DNA of 17,729 bases from JBEKZQ01 sp049509675 (GTDB taxonomy: Bacteria; Planctomycetota; Planctomycetia; Pirellulales; Thermoguttaceae), in contig JBEKZQ010000063.1 of NCBI GenBank assembly GCA_049509675.1, positions 1 through 17,729 on the forward strand, read 5' to 3'. The translations under genes and the position numbers were made by a program. The notes under the pieces were generated by a model. It was not told the DNA's origin, ran no database searches, and saw only the letters and a list, made by a program, of their open reading frames with translations. Below, piece after piece: positions 6,665-13,756 of this stretch (position 1 is its first letter; the number at the start of each line of letters is the position of its first letter).

Positions 6665-8090
6665 CCGGGATCGCCAGGAAGTGCGGCCCTTGGGCCGACG
6701 GGCTCGACCCGCCAGGATCGCCGCGGTACACGCGCGTCTGGGCCCCACGGTAGCCTAACGTGCCGCACCACGTTTCATAGGGCCGGCCCTTCCGCTCGTC
6801 GCCCTGGAAAAATGCCAGGTAGCCGAGTGCATCGCGGGCGATGAACTCCTGCGGACTGGGAGCGAAACGGGTGGGGCTGTAGACGCGGCACCACGCGCCG
6901 GCGTTGAAATAGACCTGGTCCAAAACGTATCCTTCGGCGTAACTGGCATCCAAGGGCACTTGCTCAGACAGATGGGTATGCCCGTAGACCACGTGCTTTG
7001 CCCGCCGGTTGCGAAAATCCGCTTCGGCCAGGGCGTGGCAATGGTACGAGCCGCACGGCGCCCCGCGGAGCGTTTCCAGCCAGGCAAGGATGGCGTCGGT
7101 CGGGCCGACCGATCGCTGCCCCTTGAACTTCAGCGCCCGCTTCAGGCCCTCGACCAGGTTGGGCGGACCCTCGCTGCCGCGGCGACGCAGGAATTCCCCG
7201 GCCAACAACTCGTCGGCCAGGCGGTCCCACAACGTCTTGATCCGTTTGCGCGTGGCCGGCATCGGGCAGGTCCGCTCCAGCAGTCTTTCCAACCACACGG
7301 GGACCAGCACCGGGGGGTGGATGTTGTGGATCTCGCGCAAGCCGTGCAAGGTGCAGTCCGGCAATTCGCCGCCGAAGGTCGACTCGACCGCCGTGGCGAA
7401 GCGGGAAACCAGGTCGATGGCCACCGCGTCGTTCGGTCCGCTGGCGTCGCGATCGCCCTCGAAGCTGAGCGGATCAAAGAGGTCGCCATGCCGGGCCGCC
7501 ACCTTGTGCCGCCGCAGCACCTGAAACAGCTCGTCGCTTTCCGCGGCGTCGTGCGGCAAGGGGTGATCGGCCCGTGCGGCCAGGCCCAGTTGCTCGACCA
7601 GCGCCTGTCGCACTGCGTCGTACTTCGGCCCCGGCAAATGATAGAACCAGTCGTGATCGCCGACCATGTAATGCAGTCGCACCGTCACCGGCTGGGCCTC
7701 GGCGTCGACGGCCGGCCGCGCCGATCGCAGGCTCGGCGGCAGGCGGATCTCTCCCTCGGTCAGGCCCCGCAGAATCGCCAGAACCTGCTCGTTCTGCGCC
7801 AGGATATCCTGTGTAATCCGCGCGATCTGTTCCACGAATTCCGGGGCGTGGGGGTTTCCCCAAGGCCGCACTCCCGGCAGGGCCGCCCAGCGGGCTGAAC
7901 GGATCAGGTCCAGCACGTCGCCCAGCAGGAGCAAGTCGATCCGCTCGACGGGCCGGTAGCCGTCGCTGCGCCAGGAGGCCGAAAATGCCAACTCCTTGAG
8001 CCGCTCGGCAAACAGCGCCAGCGCCGCGGGCTCCAGAGTGGTCCCGGTGGTGGCGTCGTTCAGGTGTAGGTCGCTAATGACTACAAGCAT
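6627..8090 (-). CDS. Calcineurin-like metallophosphoesterase
   Basis: 487 residues from the ATG at 8090, preceded by GAGGGGGTC. A longer frame to 8135 exists but would put 15 residues before the first beta-strand. The metal-binding motifs run in order: SDLHLND (6-12, Asp7 and His9), GDVLDL (57-62), GDHDW (144-148, in place of the usual GNHD), HGDLFD (201-206) and GHTH (370-373). This is the dinuclear-metal phosphoesterase set. The protein is longer than simple family members because of a helical insert at about 207-345. Substrate unknown. No signal peptide or membrane segment is seen, so it is probably cytoplasmic. Its 3' end overlaps cutA by 38 bp in opposite orientation. Confidence 0.88.
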   Translation of the reverse strand: MLVVISDLHLNDATTGTTLEPAALALFAERLKELAFSASWRSDGYRPVERIDLLLLGDVLDLIRSARWAALPGVRPWGNPHAPEFVEQIARITQDILAQNEQVLAILRGLTEGEIRLPPSLRSARPAVDAEAQPVTVRLHYMVGDHDWFYHLPGPKYDAVRQALVEQLGLAARADHPLPHDAAESDELFQVLRRHKVAARHGDLFDPLSFEGDRDASGPNDAVAIDLVSRFATAVESTFGGELPDCTLHGLREIHNIHPPVLVPVWLERLLERTCPMPATRKRIKTLWDRLADELLAGEFLRRRGSEGPPNLVEGLKRALKFKGQRSVGPTDAILAWLETLRGAPCGSYHCHALAEADFRNRRAKHVVYGHTHLSEQVPLDASYAEGYVLDQVYFNAGAWCRVYSPTRFAPSPQEFIARDALGYLAFFQGDERKGRPYETWCGTLGYRGAQTRVYRGDPGGSSPSAQGPHFLAIPANTIRLSAYRRP

Positions 8091-8496
8091 GACCCCCTCG
8101 TCAGTGGCGCACGCGCCCCTCGGCTGATGCTCCACATTGCGCGTTTATCGGCCTCCGGCCGTAGCGAAGTTGAGAATTATTCCAAGGGGGCGGATTTTGC
8201 CGGCTTGATTGCTTCGCGGCCGGCACTGGCCGGCGACAGGGGATTGCCCCAATTCGGGCGCCGGGTGCCACTTTGCCAGTGTTTTTTGCCACCAATCAAG
8301 TGATGGCTTTTTCCGGCTACGCCAAGCCGGCGGCAGCACTGGCGGAGCCAGTGGCACCCGGTGCCGCGTGGTCGCGACAGAAATGGGACTGTTCCCTTCC
8401 GAAGCCCCAATTCAAACCGTTGCACCGTCGAGGCGCGGAGACTCCGAGAGAGATGAAAAGAGAAACGATGGCCGTGCCGGCCGGTGGCAATCCAGG
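8091..8496. other. 406-bp gap rich in palindromes
   Basis: No gene is supported here. It holds GGCCTCCGGCC (8150-8160), a GCCGGC palindrome with ACTG loop (8219-8234), and copy A of the 105-bp inverted-repeat element (8258-8361). An unremarkable stretch then runs to the stop of the nucleotidyltransferase gene. Frames open here only translate the repeats. Confidence 0.6.
8258..8361 (+). repeat. MITE-like element, copy A
   Basis: 104 bp with terminal inverted repeats CCGGGTGCCAC (8261-8271) and GTGGCACCCGG (8351-8361). These extend imperfectly inward to about 25 bp, ending in GCCAGTG and CACTGGC. The middle has a second hairpin (GCCACCA, ATCAAG, TGATGGC). Copy B at 9391-9496 differs by two substitutions and one 2-bp gap. 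No target-site duplication is evident. Confidence 0.85.
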
Positions 8497-9138
8497 CTAG
8501 ACGCCCGCGTTCAGCCCGCGCTGCAATTCCTCGTATTTCGGACGGACGTAGGGGTTGAGCTGCCGGGCGAAGTCGAGCGGCAGACTAAGGGCTTGAATCA
8601 GCGAGACAACGTCGGCGAGGTCTTTCATGCGCGCGACCCCGCCGGTCATGCCGGAAGCGAGCTTCAATTCGATCAGGGAGGGCAAACCGAGATATCGAAT
8701 CCCCTCGATTTCAACGCCGGCCTCGGCCGGATCAGGGAAGGCGACGGGTTTGGGCTTGCCATCGCCGGGGAACTGGCCGGCGACGAGGAACTCGATGCGG
8801 ACGCCGGTCGCGGCGTCCTTGAGATTCTGGCTGCCGGCGAACGCTGAAACATAGCCCAGGCCCAGCAGTTCCCGGTGAACGGTCGCCAGACCCTCGGCCG
8901 TCACCAGGATGTCCACATCCACGGTGGCGCGCACGAATCGATGCGCGCCCAAGGCCATGCCTCCCGCAACCGCGTAGGCGATCCCGAACTTATCCAGCGT
9001 GGCGGCGATCTTCCGCAGCGTCTGGTGAACCGGATCATCCCGCATAAAGAACCTGCACATGGCCGCCACAGCGTCAACGTCTGGACGCCGCAACCACTCG
9101 TCGTAGGTCTCAGCCACTGGAGATGCGTTGGTGTTCAT
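8497..9138 (-). CDS. Nucleotidyltransferase-fold protein, possibly AbiEii-like
   Basis: 213 residues from the ATG at 9138, preceded by AGGTGGGC; frames starting at 9156 or 9180 are longer but have poorer sites. The core motif of polymerase-beta-type nucleotidyltransferases is present: AGGMALGAHRFVRATVDVDI (58-77) with the Gly-Gly pair and Asp74/Asp76 as metal ligands. RIEFLV (114-119) follows, with Glu116 as a likely third carboxylate. The later MKDLADV (171-177) is typical of AbiEii-like and related minimal nucleotidyltransferases. Such proteins include toxins that nucleotidylate tRNA, and resistance enzymes. No partner antitoxin is next to it, so toxin function is speculative. It sits alone between two direct copies of a repeat element, which hints at acquisition or mobility. 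Confidence 0.78.
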   Translation of the reverse strand: MNTNASPVAETYDEWLRRPDVDAVAAMCRFFMRDDPVHQTLRKIAATLDKFGIAYAVAGGMALGAHRFVRATVDVDILVTAEGLATVHRELLGLGYVSAFAGSQNLKDAATGVRIEFLVAGQFPGDGKPKPVAFPDPAEAGVEIEGIRYLGLPSLIELKLASGMTGGVARMKDLADVVSLIQALSLPLDFARQLNPYVRPKYEELQRGLNAGV

Positions 9139-9189
9139 GCCCACCTGCCGGTCCATTCTAACGCGCACGAGCTCCAGCAAGGTGCGGTG

Positions 9190-9274
9190 ATTGCTCGGAC
9201 GGCGAGAAATGGCCGAACGAGCAATTCAGGCCGTCGTTTCGGTAACCGTTCACCGGGTTCTCACCTAACGGTTA
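9190..9274. repeat. Two short inverted repeats upstream of the nucleotidyltransferase gene
   Basis: ATTGCTCG (9190-9197) pairs with CGAGCAAT (9218-9225), and TAACCGTT (9243-9250) pairs with AACGGTTA (9267-9274). Each has a spacer of 16-20 bases. They could be hairpins or binding sites; nothing decides between these. Confidence 0.5.
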
Positions 9275-9390
9275 TTTCCGGAACCCCCGTCAGTGGAAGG
9301 CCGACTAGTGCAATTCTAGAAGAAGGGAATTTGGTTTGTCAATCCCCTCCATATTCCCGTCAGGAGAACCGCAGAGTCCGGCGCGCAAAA

Positions 9391-9496
9391 GCGCCGGGTG
9401 CCAGGCTTTGCCAGTGTTTTTTGCCACCAATCAAGTGATGGCTTGTTCCGGCCACGCCAAGCCGGCGGCAGCACTGGCGGAGCCAGTGGCACCCGG
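9391..9496 (+). repeat. MITE-like element, copy B
   Basis: 106 bp, same orientation as copy A and almost identical. The end repeats are CCGGGTGCCA (9394-9403) and TGGCACCCGG (9487-9496), with extra pairing CG/CG outside. The distance between the starts of the two copies is 1,133 bp, enclosing the whole nucleotidyltransferase gene. Confidence 0.85.
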
Positions 9497-9536
9497 CGAA
9501 GGAAGGCAAAGACACGAGTCGACAAGAATATGGGTG

Positions 9537-9571
9537 GACAGGAAAATGGATGTCTTGTTGGTCTTCCTGTC
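9537..9571 (+). promoter_or_regulatory. Inverted repeat before the SRAP gene
   Basis: GACAGGAA (9537-9544) and TTCCTGTC (9564-9571), 19 bases apart and about 45 bp before the SRAP start. It could be an operator. No strong promoter boxes were found beside it, and it does not look like a classical LexA box. Confidence 0.3.
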
Positions 9572-9616
9572 TGCTATCCTGTTTTGTCTATAGGCCAAGT
9601 GCCAAGGATGATCCGC

Positions 9617-10312
9617 ATGTGTGGACGTTTTACGCTCCGTGCGCCGGCCAGCGTGGTGGCCGAACAGTTTGCCCTATTTGAGGTTCCGCCGCTGGAGCCG
9701 CGCTACAACATTGCCCCTTCGCAAAGCGTGGCCGCGGTGCGAATTGACCCGAACGCGGCCGAGCCCCGCCGGGAACTCGCATGGCTCCAGTGGGGATTGG
9801 TGCCCAGTTGGGCCGGCGATCCATCGATCGGCAATCGGCTGATCAACGCCCGGGCGGAAAGCGCCGCGCAAAAGCCGGCCTTTCGCACCGCCTTGCGTCG
9901 TCGCCGCTGTCTGGTGGCGGCCGACGGTTTTTATGAGTGGCAGCCGGTCAAGAAAGCCAAGCAGCCGTTCCACATTCGTTTGCGGGATGGCCGGCCCTTC
10001 GGTCTTGCCGGATTGTGGGAAGATTGGGAAGGGCCCGATCACCGGATCATCCGTTCCTGCACGCTGCTGACCACGGAAGCGAACGACCTGGTGCGGCCGA
10101 TCCACGATCGTATGCCCGTGATCGTTCCCCGGGCCGCTTATGAGCAGTGGCTGGATCCGGCACGGCAGGAGGCTGAGCAGATCGCTCCGCTGCTGGTTCC
10201 GTATCCGAGCGCGGAGATGGTCGCGTACCCGGTGTGTAGCCTGGTCAACAGTCCGTCGCACGAAGACCCCCGGTGTGTTGAGCCATTGACCGATCTATTC
10301 GAGGGGGGTTGA
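9617..10312 (+). CDS. SRAP-domain protein (YedK/HMCES-type abasic-site shield)
   Basis: 231 residues from the ATG at 9617, chosen over the ATG at 9608 because family members begin Met-Cys-Gly-Arg and need Cys2 at the mature N-terminus. AAGGA lies nine bases upstream. SRAP proteins crosslink to abasic sites in single-stranded DNA through Cys2 and protect them during replication. The conserved residues are all here: Cys2, Asn77 in NARAES (77-82), Glu107 in GFYEW (104-108), and His163 in PIHDRMPVI (161-169). These match Asn75, Glu105 and His160 of E. coli YedK. The protein is soluble and cytoplasmic with a complete active site. The next gene starts 119 bp downstream on the same strand. Confidence 0.95.
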   Translation: MCGRFTLRAPASVVAEQFALFEVPPLEPRYNIAPSQSVAAVRIDPNAAEPRRELAWLQWGLVPSWAGDPSIGNRLINARAESAAQKPAFRTALRRRRCLVAADGFYEWQPVKKAKQPFHIRLRDGRPFGLAGLWEDWEGPDHRIIRSCTLLTTEANDLVRPIHDRMPVIVPRAAYEQWLDPARQEAEQIAPLLVPYPSAEMVAYPVCSLVNSPSHEDPRCVEPLTDLFEGG

Positions 10313-10362
10313 CGACCGGTTCTGGCGAGGTTAATGTCAATCTTAGGTGAATGTTCGCGGCG

Positions 10363-10400
10363 GGGTGGCCCTGACGGGGGGGCGATATTGTAGGCCACCC
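10363..10400 (+). repeat. Short inverted repeat upstream of the GlmU-like gene
   Basis: GGGTGGCC (10363-10370) and GGCCACCC (10393-10400), separated by 22 bases including a G-run. It lies between the SRAP stop and the GTG at 10432. It may be a hairpin in the leader; no U-run follows. Confidence 0.4.
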
Positions 10401-10431
10401 TGGCGGCTAACTGTGTACGGAGTGCTGCAAC

Positions 10432-11730
10432 GTGCGACTTATCCTGATCGATCGGCCGACCGTCCAACGAGTTCATTTCCATCCCTTGGTGCTGAGCCGT
10501 CCGATTTGGGAATTGCGCTGCGGCATGACCACCTTGGGCGAGAAACTCGCCGCCCGCGCCAACGCGCAGGAGGTGGCGTGCTTCGTACTCCCCTACATGG
10601 CCAACGCCTATCGCGCCATGACGGTCTGGAAAGTGAACGACCTCGCAACGCTCTCGGGCGATGACCTGCTGGTGGTCGATGGCCGGGTCAAGGCCGCGGA
10701 GTTGGAGGCGATCGACAAGCCGGCCCCCGGCTGGAGCCAGATCCGTTTGGATGCCGACGGCGAAGTGCTCGTGGCACGGATCGCCCAGGCCGACCTGCCC
10801 CGGCTGCAAACCGACTCGATCCAGTCGCTCTTGGATTCGGCCAAGCGGCTCTTGCCGGTGGTCTCCGGGACGCCGCACACCTGGAACTATCTTTGGGAAC
10901 TGGTGTTGGCCAACCCCCGGCAGTTGTACGAAGATTTCGCCCAGGCCAAGCGAAGCGGCATCGAGGGAACGGTCGAGCAGCCCAACGCCCTGCGCGGCGA
11001 TCGTGCCAACGTCTATATAGCCCGCGGGGCGGTAGTGCATCCGATGGTCGTCGTCGACACCGTGGGCGGGCCGGTGTATATCGACGAAGGGGCGGAGATC
11101 CAGCCCTTTACGCGCATTGCCGGCCCCTGCTACATCGGCAAGAAAACGATCCTGCTGCGCGCCAATTGCCGCGAGGGCACCTCGATCGGCCCCATGTGCC
11201 GCGTGGGCGGCGAGGTGGAAGGCTCCATCCTCCACGGCTACGCCAACAAGTATCACGACGGCTTCCTGGGCCACTCCTACGTGGGCCAGTGGGTGAACCT
11301 GGGCGCGCTGACGACCAACAGCGATCTGAAGAACGATTACTCGAACATCCGCGTGGTGCTGGACGGCTCGACCGCCCTGGAGACCGGCGCCAACAAGATC
11401 GGCGCCTTCATCGGCGACCACGTCAAGACCTCGATCGGCACGCTCTTGAATACGGGGGCCTACGTCGGGGCGATGTCGCTCATCGTCGGCAGCGGCAAGT
11501 TGCTGCCGAAGTTCGTTCCGTCGTTCACCTGGTTCCTGGAAGACGCGGCAAGCGAAGGTTTCGGCAAGGCCCGCTTATATGCGGCCGCCGCCACGGCCAT
11601 GGCCCGGCGGCAGTTTCAGTGGACGCCCGCCGACGAGTCGCTCTGGGACGAGGTCTTCCGCATCACCGCCCCGGAGCGCGAGGAGGCGATTGCCCGCAGC
11701 CGTCGCCGCCTGGGTACGCAGTGCGCGTAG
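10432..11730 (+). CDS. GlmU-like putative sugar nucleotidyltransferase with beta-helix domain
   Basis: 432 residues, GTG start with GGAG nine bases upstream. The N-terminus (MRLILIDRPTVQRVHFHPL, then RPIWELRCG at 23-31) fits the divergent sugar-nucleotidyltransferase family that opens with a short beta-strand and RPxxELR. The classic GlmU LAAGxGTRM loop is absent, as is usual in this family. From about 195 to 360 the hexapeptide-like pattern of a left-handed beta-helix is clear: ANVYIARGAVVHP, GGPVYIDEGAEIQP, AGPCYIGKKTILL, then HGYANKYHDGFLGHSYVG and NNSDLKND-like TTNSDLKNDYSNIRV. Such proteins are thought to activate a sugar phosphate, possibly with acetyl transfer by the helix domain. Exact substrate unknown. 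Confidence 0.88.
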   Translation: MRLILIDRPTVQRVHFHPLVLSRPIWELRCGMTTLGEKLAARANAQEVACFVLPYMANAYRAMTVWKVNDLATLSGDDLLVVDGRVKAAELEAIDKPAPGWSQIRLDADGEVLVARIAQADLPRLQTDSIQSLLDSAKRLLPVVSGTPHTWNYLWELVLANPRQLYEDFAQAKRSGIEGTVEQPNALRGDRANVYIARGAVVHPMVVVDTVGGPVYIDEGAEIQPFTRIAGPCYIGKKTILLRANCREGTSIGPMCRVGGEVEGSILHGYANKYHDGFLGHSYVGQWVNLGALTTNSDLKNDYSNIRVVLDGSTALETGANKIGAFIGDHVKTSIGTLLNTGAYVGAMSLIVGSGKLLPKFVPSFTWFLEDAASEGFGKARLYAAAATAMARRQFQWTPADESLWDEVFRITAPEREEAIARSRRRLGTQCA

Positions 11731-11767
11731 CACACGGGGCGGCCGGGACAAGAGGGCCCGAGTTTGT

Positions 11768-11825
11768 GTGCCACTGGCTCCGCCAGTGCTTCTGCGGGGT
11801 CCAACAGTCCCTGAGCCTGGCACGG
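11768..11825 (-). repeat. Short derivative of the MITE-like element
   Basis: GTGCCACTGGCTCCGCCAGT (11768-11787) is the full-length end repeat of the element at 8258 and 9391, read on the opposite strand. About 25 unrelated bases follow, then GCCTGGCACGG (11815-11825), resembling the other end. The interior hairpin is missing, so this is an internally deleted or diverged copy. Confidence 0.6.
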
Positions 11826-11927
11826 TTCCCTTGGCTTCAAGCTCCACGCGAGGAAAATCTGGCCCACGAGAGGACCTTGCGGCCTAAACCCAGGGTAGGC
11901 GGCAAGATACGCGGATGGCGTGTTTCC

Positions 11928-12171
11928 AGGGTCGTTCACGACCCTTCCCGCCGTAGGCGGTAGTAGGCCCGACGTTCACGTCGGGTTGGCAAAGATGCTC
12001 GCTCCCGCGCGCCGCTGGCCCGGTCCGCCCGCCGCCATCGGCGGCGGGCGGACCGGGCCAGCGGACGGAGCAAAGCGCGGTCGCGCCGGTCTACCCGTGC
12101 TAAAGCACGGGCCTAATACCGCCTACGGCGGGAAGCCCGATGAATCGGGCTGGATGCAAGCGCCTCAGGCG
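11928..12171. repeat. Array of tetraloop hairpins nested in a 186-bp inverted repeat
   Basis: The units are AGGGTCG-TTCA-CGACCCT (11928-11945), CCCGACG-TTCA-CGTCGGG (11968-11985), CCCGTGC-TAAA-GCACGGG (12094-12111), AGCCCGA-TGAA-TCGGGCT (12134-12151) and CGCCT-C-AGGCG (12161-12171, which includes the TGA stop of the SUMF gene). The 24-base segments 11947-11970 and 12109-12132 are reverse complements with one mismatch, enclosing the centre. Loops share the form TNNA or TTCA/TGAA. This looks like a REP-type repeat cluster. Confidence 0.8.
12012..12064. repeat. 25-bp perfect inverted repeat, 3-base loop
   Basis: Arms 12012-12036 and 12040-12064 are exact reverse complements (starting CCGCTGGCCCGGTCCG) around ATC. 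The arms are almost pure G+C, so the hairpin would be extremely stable. It is at the centre of the hairpin array. Confidence 0.9.
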
Positions 12172-13175
12172 TTCCGGCGTAGTCTCCAGATCCCAAACGC
12201 CAACGCGCCGGCAAGCAGCATGGCGATGCCACCGGGCTCAGGGCTCGCTGCGCTACTTGCAACACGAAAACCGATGCCGTTGCCCCCGTCCGTCGGGAGG
12301 AAGTAGATGTCGCGGAGGGACGAGGCCAGGGTGTCCGAGTTGTCGCCGAACGACCCGCCACGCAAACCCCGATATTCACCACTGATGTTCGCCTCGTTCC
12401 ACTGCCAAACCTCGCCGCCTTGATCGTACGTGCCATAGGGCCCGGGAGATTGCCAAAATGCCCCGACCGGCGTCAGGTAGTTTGTCGGGTCGGTGTAGGT
12501 ACTGCCATTGTAGAAATTGGCGTTGTTTGTGCCGGATGTCGAGGCCACATTGATCGGCGCGGTGTTGCTCTGCGTCGGATAGGTCCAATAACCCGCGTTG
12601 GTGCTACCCCCCTTGTAGTATGATGCCTTATACCACTCGTTCTCCGAGGGGATGAAATAGGTCGCCCCGGCGTTGCGGGTTATTGCCATCAAGGCCGAAT
12701 CGGTGATTGCCCCGTTGAGCGTATAGGCCCCGGTTTCCGTCGTGCCGTTCCCCTCAGGCAGATTTGGCTGACCATTTTGCAGCCAATTGCAGAGCCGGGC
12801 CGCGTCACCCCATGAGACGTAGTTGACCGGGAAACTGCCGTTCTTGGTGGTCGCGTAGCTGTAGGTGCCCGAACTTAGGGTTTGAGAAATGCCGCAACCA
12901 TACGACGTATCGGTTGCCATACTCGGGTTGTATAAACCGTATGGGTCGCTCGTGGTGGCGACAGCATTAAGAAACGCGGCGTACTGCGAAGTCGTCACGT
13001 CGTACTTACCCATCTGGAACGTATACCCGACTCCCCCGTAGCCAGTCGTATCGGCCGTGTTGCCCGGATCGCCCACAGTCACCATGGCCATAGTGATCGT
13101 TTCGGCCTGCGCGGCCACCACGCCCGCGGCCGCCACGGCCGCCGCCAGGATCATCGTATTCAGCGTGTCCTTCAT
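12165..13175 (-). CDS. Exported SUMF/FGE-domain protein with PEP-CTERM anchor
   Basis: 336 residues from the ATG at 13175, preceded by GGGGGAAACAGCC; a frame starting at 13244 would run through a repeat and is rejected. Residues 1-24 form a signal peptide ending AAQA, cut before ETITMA. Residues 30-306 match the sulfatase-modifying-factor (FGE-sulfatase) fold: MGKYDVTTSQY (55-65), PVNYVSWGDAARLCNWL (116-132), IPSENEWYKASYY (175-187), GGEVWQWNE (253-261), RGLRGGSF (269-276) and GFRVA (302-306). The end is a PEP-CTERM signal: PEP (312-314), a hydrophobic stretch, then RLRRNA. Exosortase systems recognise it for surface sorting. Catalytic cysteines of true FGE are not visible, so the domain probably has a binding or structural role. 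Many Ser/Thr/Asn residues fit a secreted protein. Confidence 0.9.
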   Translation of the reverse strand: MKDTLNTMILAAAVAAAGVVAAQAETITMAMVTVGDPGNTADTTGYGGVGYTFQMGKYDVTTSQYAAFLNAVATTSDPYGLYNPSMATDTSYGCGISQTLSSGTYSYATTKNGSFPVNYVSWGDAARLCNWLQNGQPNLPEGNGTTETGAYTLNGAITDSALMAITRNAGATYFIPSENEWYKASYYKGGSTNAGYWTYPTQSNTAPINVASTSGTNNANFYNGSTYTDPTNYLTPVGAFWQSPGPYGTYDQGGEVWQWNEANISGEYRGLRGGSFGDNSDTLASSLRDIYFLPTDGGNGIGFRVASSAASPEPGGIAMLLAGALAFGIWRLRRNA

Positions 13176-13197
13176 GGCTGTTTCCCCCTTTTTTAAC

Positions 13198-13254
13198 GTA
13201 GGACGGATTGCTAATCCGTCTGCTTTCCAAGGACGGATTGGCAATCCGTCCTAC
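13198..13254. repeat. GGACGGATTG hairpin repeat in the SUMF leader
   Basis: Two palindromic halves, GGACGGATTGCTAATCCGTC (13201-13220) and GGACGGATTGGCAATCCGTC (13231-13250), together form a larger inverted repeat bounded by GTAG and CTAC. It lies 23 bases upstream of the SUMF start codon, so it would be in the mRNA leader. Confidence 0.8.
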
Positions 13255-13261
13255 AGCCTGA

Positions 13262-13315
13262 CGTACTCATCTCGCTCCGCGAGATGTCAGACCTCTTGCG
13301 GAGCGAGAGGAGTAC
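13262..13315. repeat. CGTACTCATCTCGC hairpin repeat, imperfect copy
   Basis: CGTACTCATCTCGCTCCGCG (13262-13281) and the rest of the arm pair with 13291-13315, with a few mismatches. The same sequence forms a perfect hairpin at 15907-15961, so this is one dispersed family. Confidence 0.75.
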
Positions 13316-13564
13316 TTTCGATCGTTCGCGGCGGAGTCAGTTGCGCCGAGAGACAAGCCAAGACAGAGAGGAAACTTTAGGCAGCCCCCGGCGCGGTTCG
13401 CTAGACATCCGCACCGGCAAAGTCGCGAAAAACGACCCATTCCTGGGCAAAACGCCCGCTCCTGGTTGATCCCCCAGACGTCCAACTCGTTGGCGGATCG
13501 GGAGTTAGCATTCGCGCTGCCTCGTTTCGGGCTGCAACTTGACAATTGGGACTCCCACAACCAG

Positions 13565-13593
13565 ATTCTACTAAAATGCGGTCGGGATGTCCA
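13565..13593 (-). promoter_or_regulatory. Likely sigma-70-type promoter upstream of the SUMF gene
   Basis: On the minus strand TGGACA (13593-13588, 5/6), a 17-bp spacer and TAGAAT (13570-13565, 5/6). The start point would be near 13558, giving a leader of about 380 bases that includes both hairpin repeats before the SUMF ATG at 13175. Confidence 0.5.
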
Positions 13594-13644
13594 GCAATTT
13601 GTGACAAATTCGTGAAAAATTTGCCAAGAGAAAACTGCAAGGTT

Positions 13645-13756
13645 GCGATGCGCGACACGTAGCAGGGGGGCTCCAGCCTGTGACTGACGGCCAGGATGGC
13701 GGTGCTACCTCTCAATCTCGGCAAGCTACGCGACATCGCCGTCGGCCTAAAGGCCG
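13645..13756. repeat. Imperfect inverted element plus small palindrome
   Basis: GCGATGCGCGACACGTAGC (13645-13663) and GCTACGCGACATCGC (13725-13739) pair imperfectly and enclose smaller inverted segments (GTAGCA/TGCTAC). CGGCC-TAAA-GGCCG (13743-13756) follows, with the same TAAA loop as the hairpin at 12094. Confidence 0.5.

Larger units (their letters stand above)
9139..9616. other. 478-bp divergent gap with repeats
   Basis: It separates the minus-strand nucleotidyltransferase gene from the plus-strand SRAP gene. A TAGAAT (9160-9155, minus) lies close to the nucleotidyltransferase start, but no good -35 box is present. Two short inverted repeats (9190-9274), copy B of the MITE-like element (9391-9496), and an 8-bp inverted repeat before the SRAP gene (9537-9571) follow. 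No gene is supported. Confidence 0.6.
11731..12164. other. 434-bp convergent gap filled with hairpins
   Basis: It lies between the GlmU-like gene (+) and the SUMF/PEP-CTERM gene (-). It holds a partial MITE-like copy, six or more short perfect palindromes and one 25-bp hairpin, described separately. No gene is supported. No U-run follows any stem, so a standard Rho-independent terminator is not seen. Confidence 0.7.

Noticed and set aside
8145..9525. Two short frames (8145-8357 and 9316-9525, minus) encoding near-identical peptides
   Set aside because: The similarity is only the translation of the 105-bp repeat element; there is no ribosome site or conserved protein.
11928..12171. Rho-independent terminators for the converging genes
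   Set aside because: Stems are strong but none is followed by a T-run on either strand, so they are reported as repeats only.
13267..13560. A 97-codon minus-strand frame starting right after a good promoter
   Set aside because: GTG start at the expected transcript start, no ribosome binding site, and its end translates the hairpin repeat.
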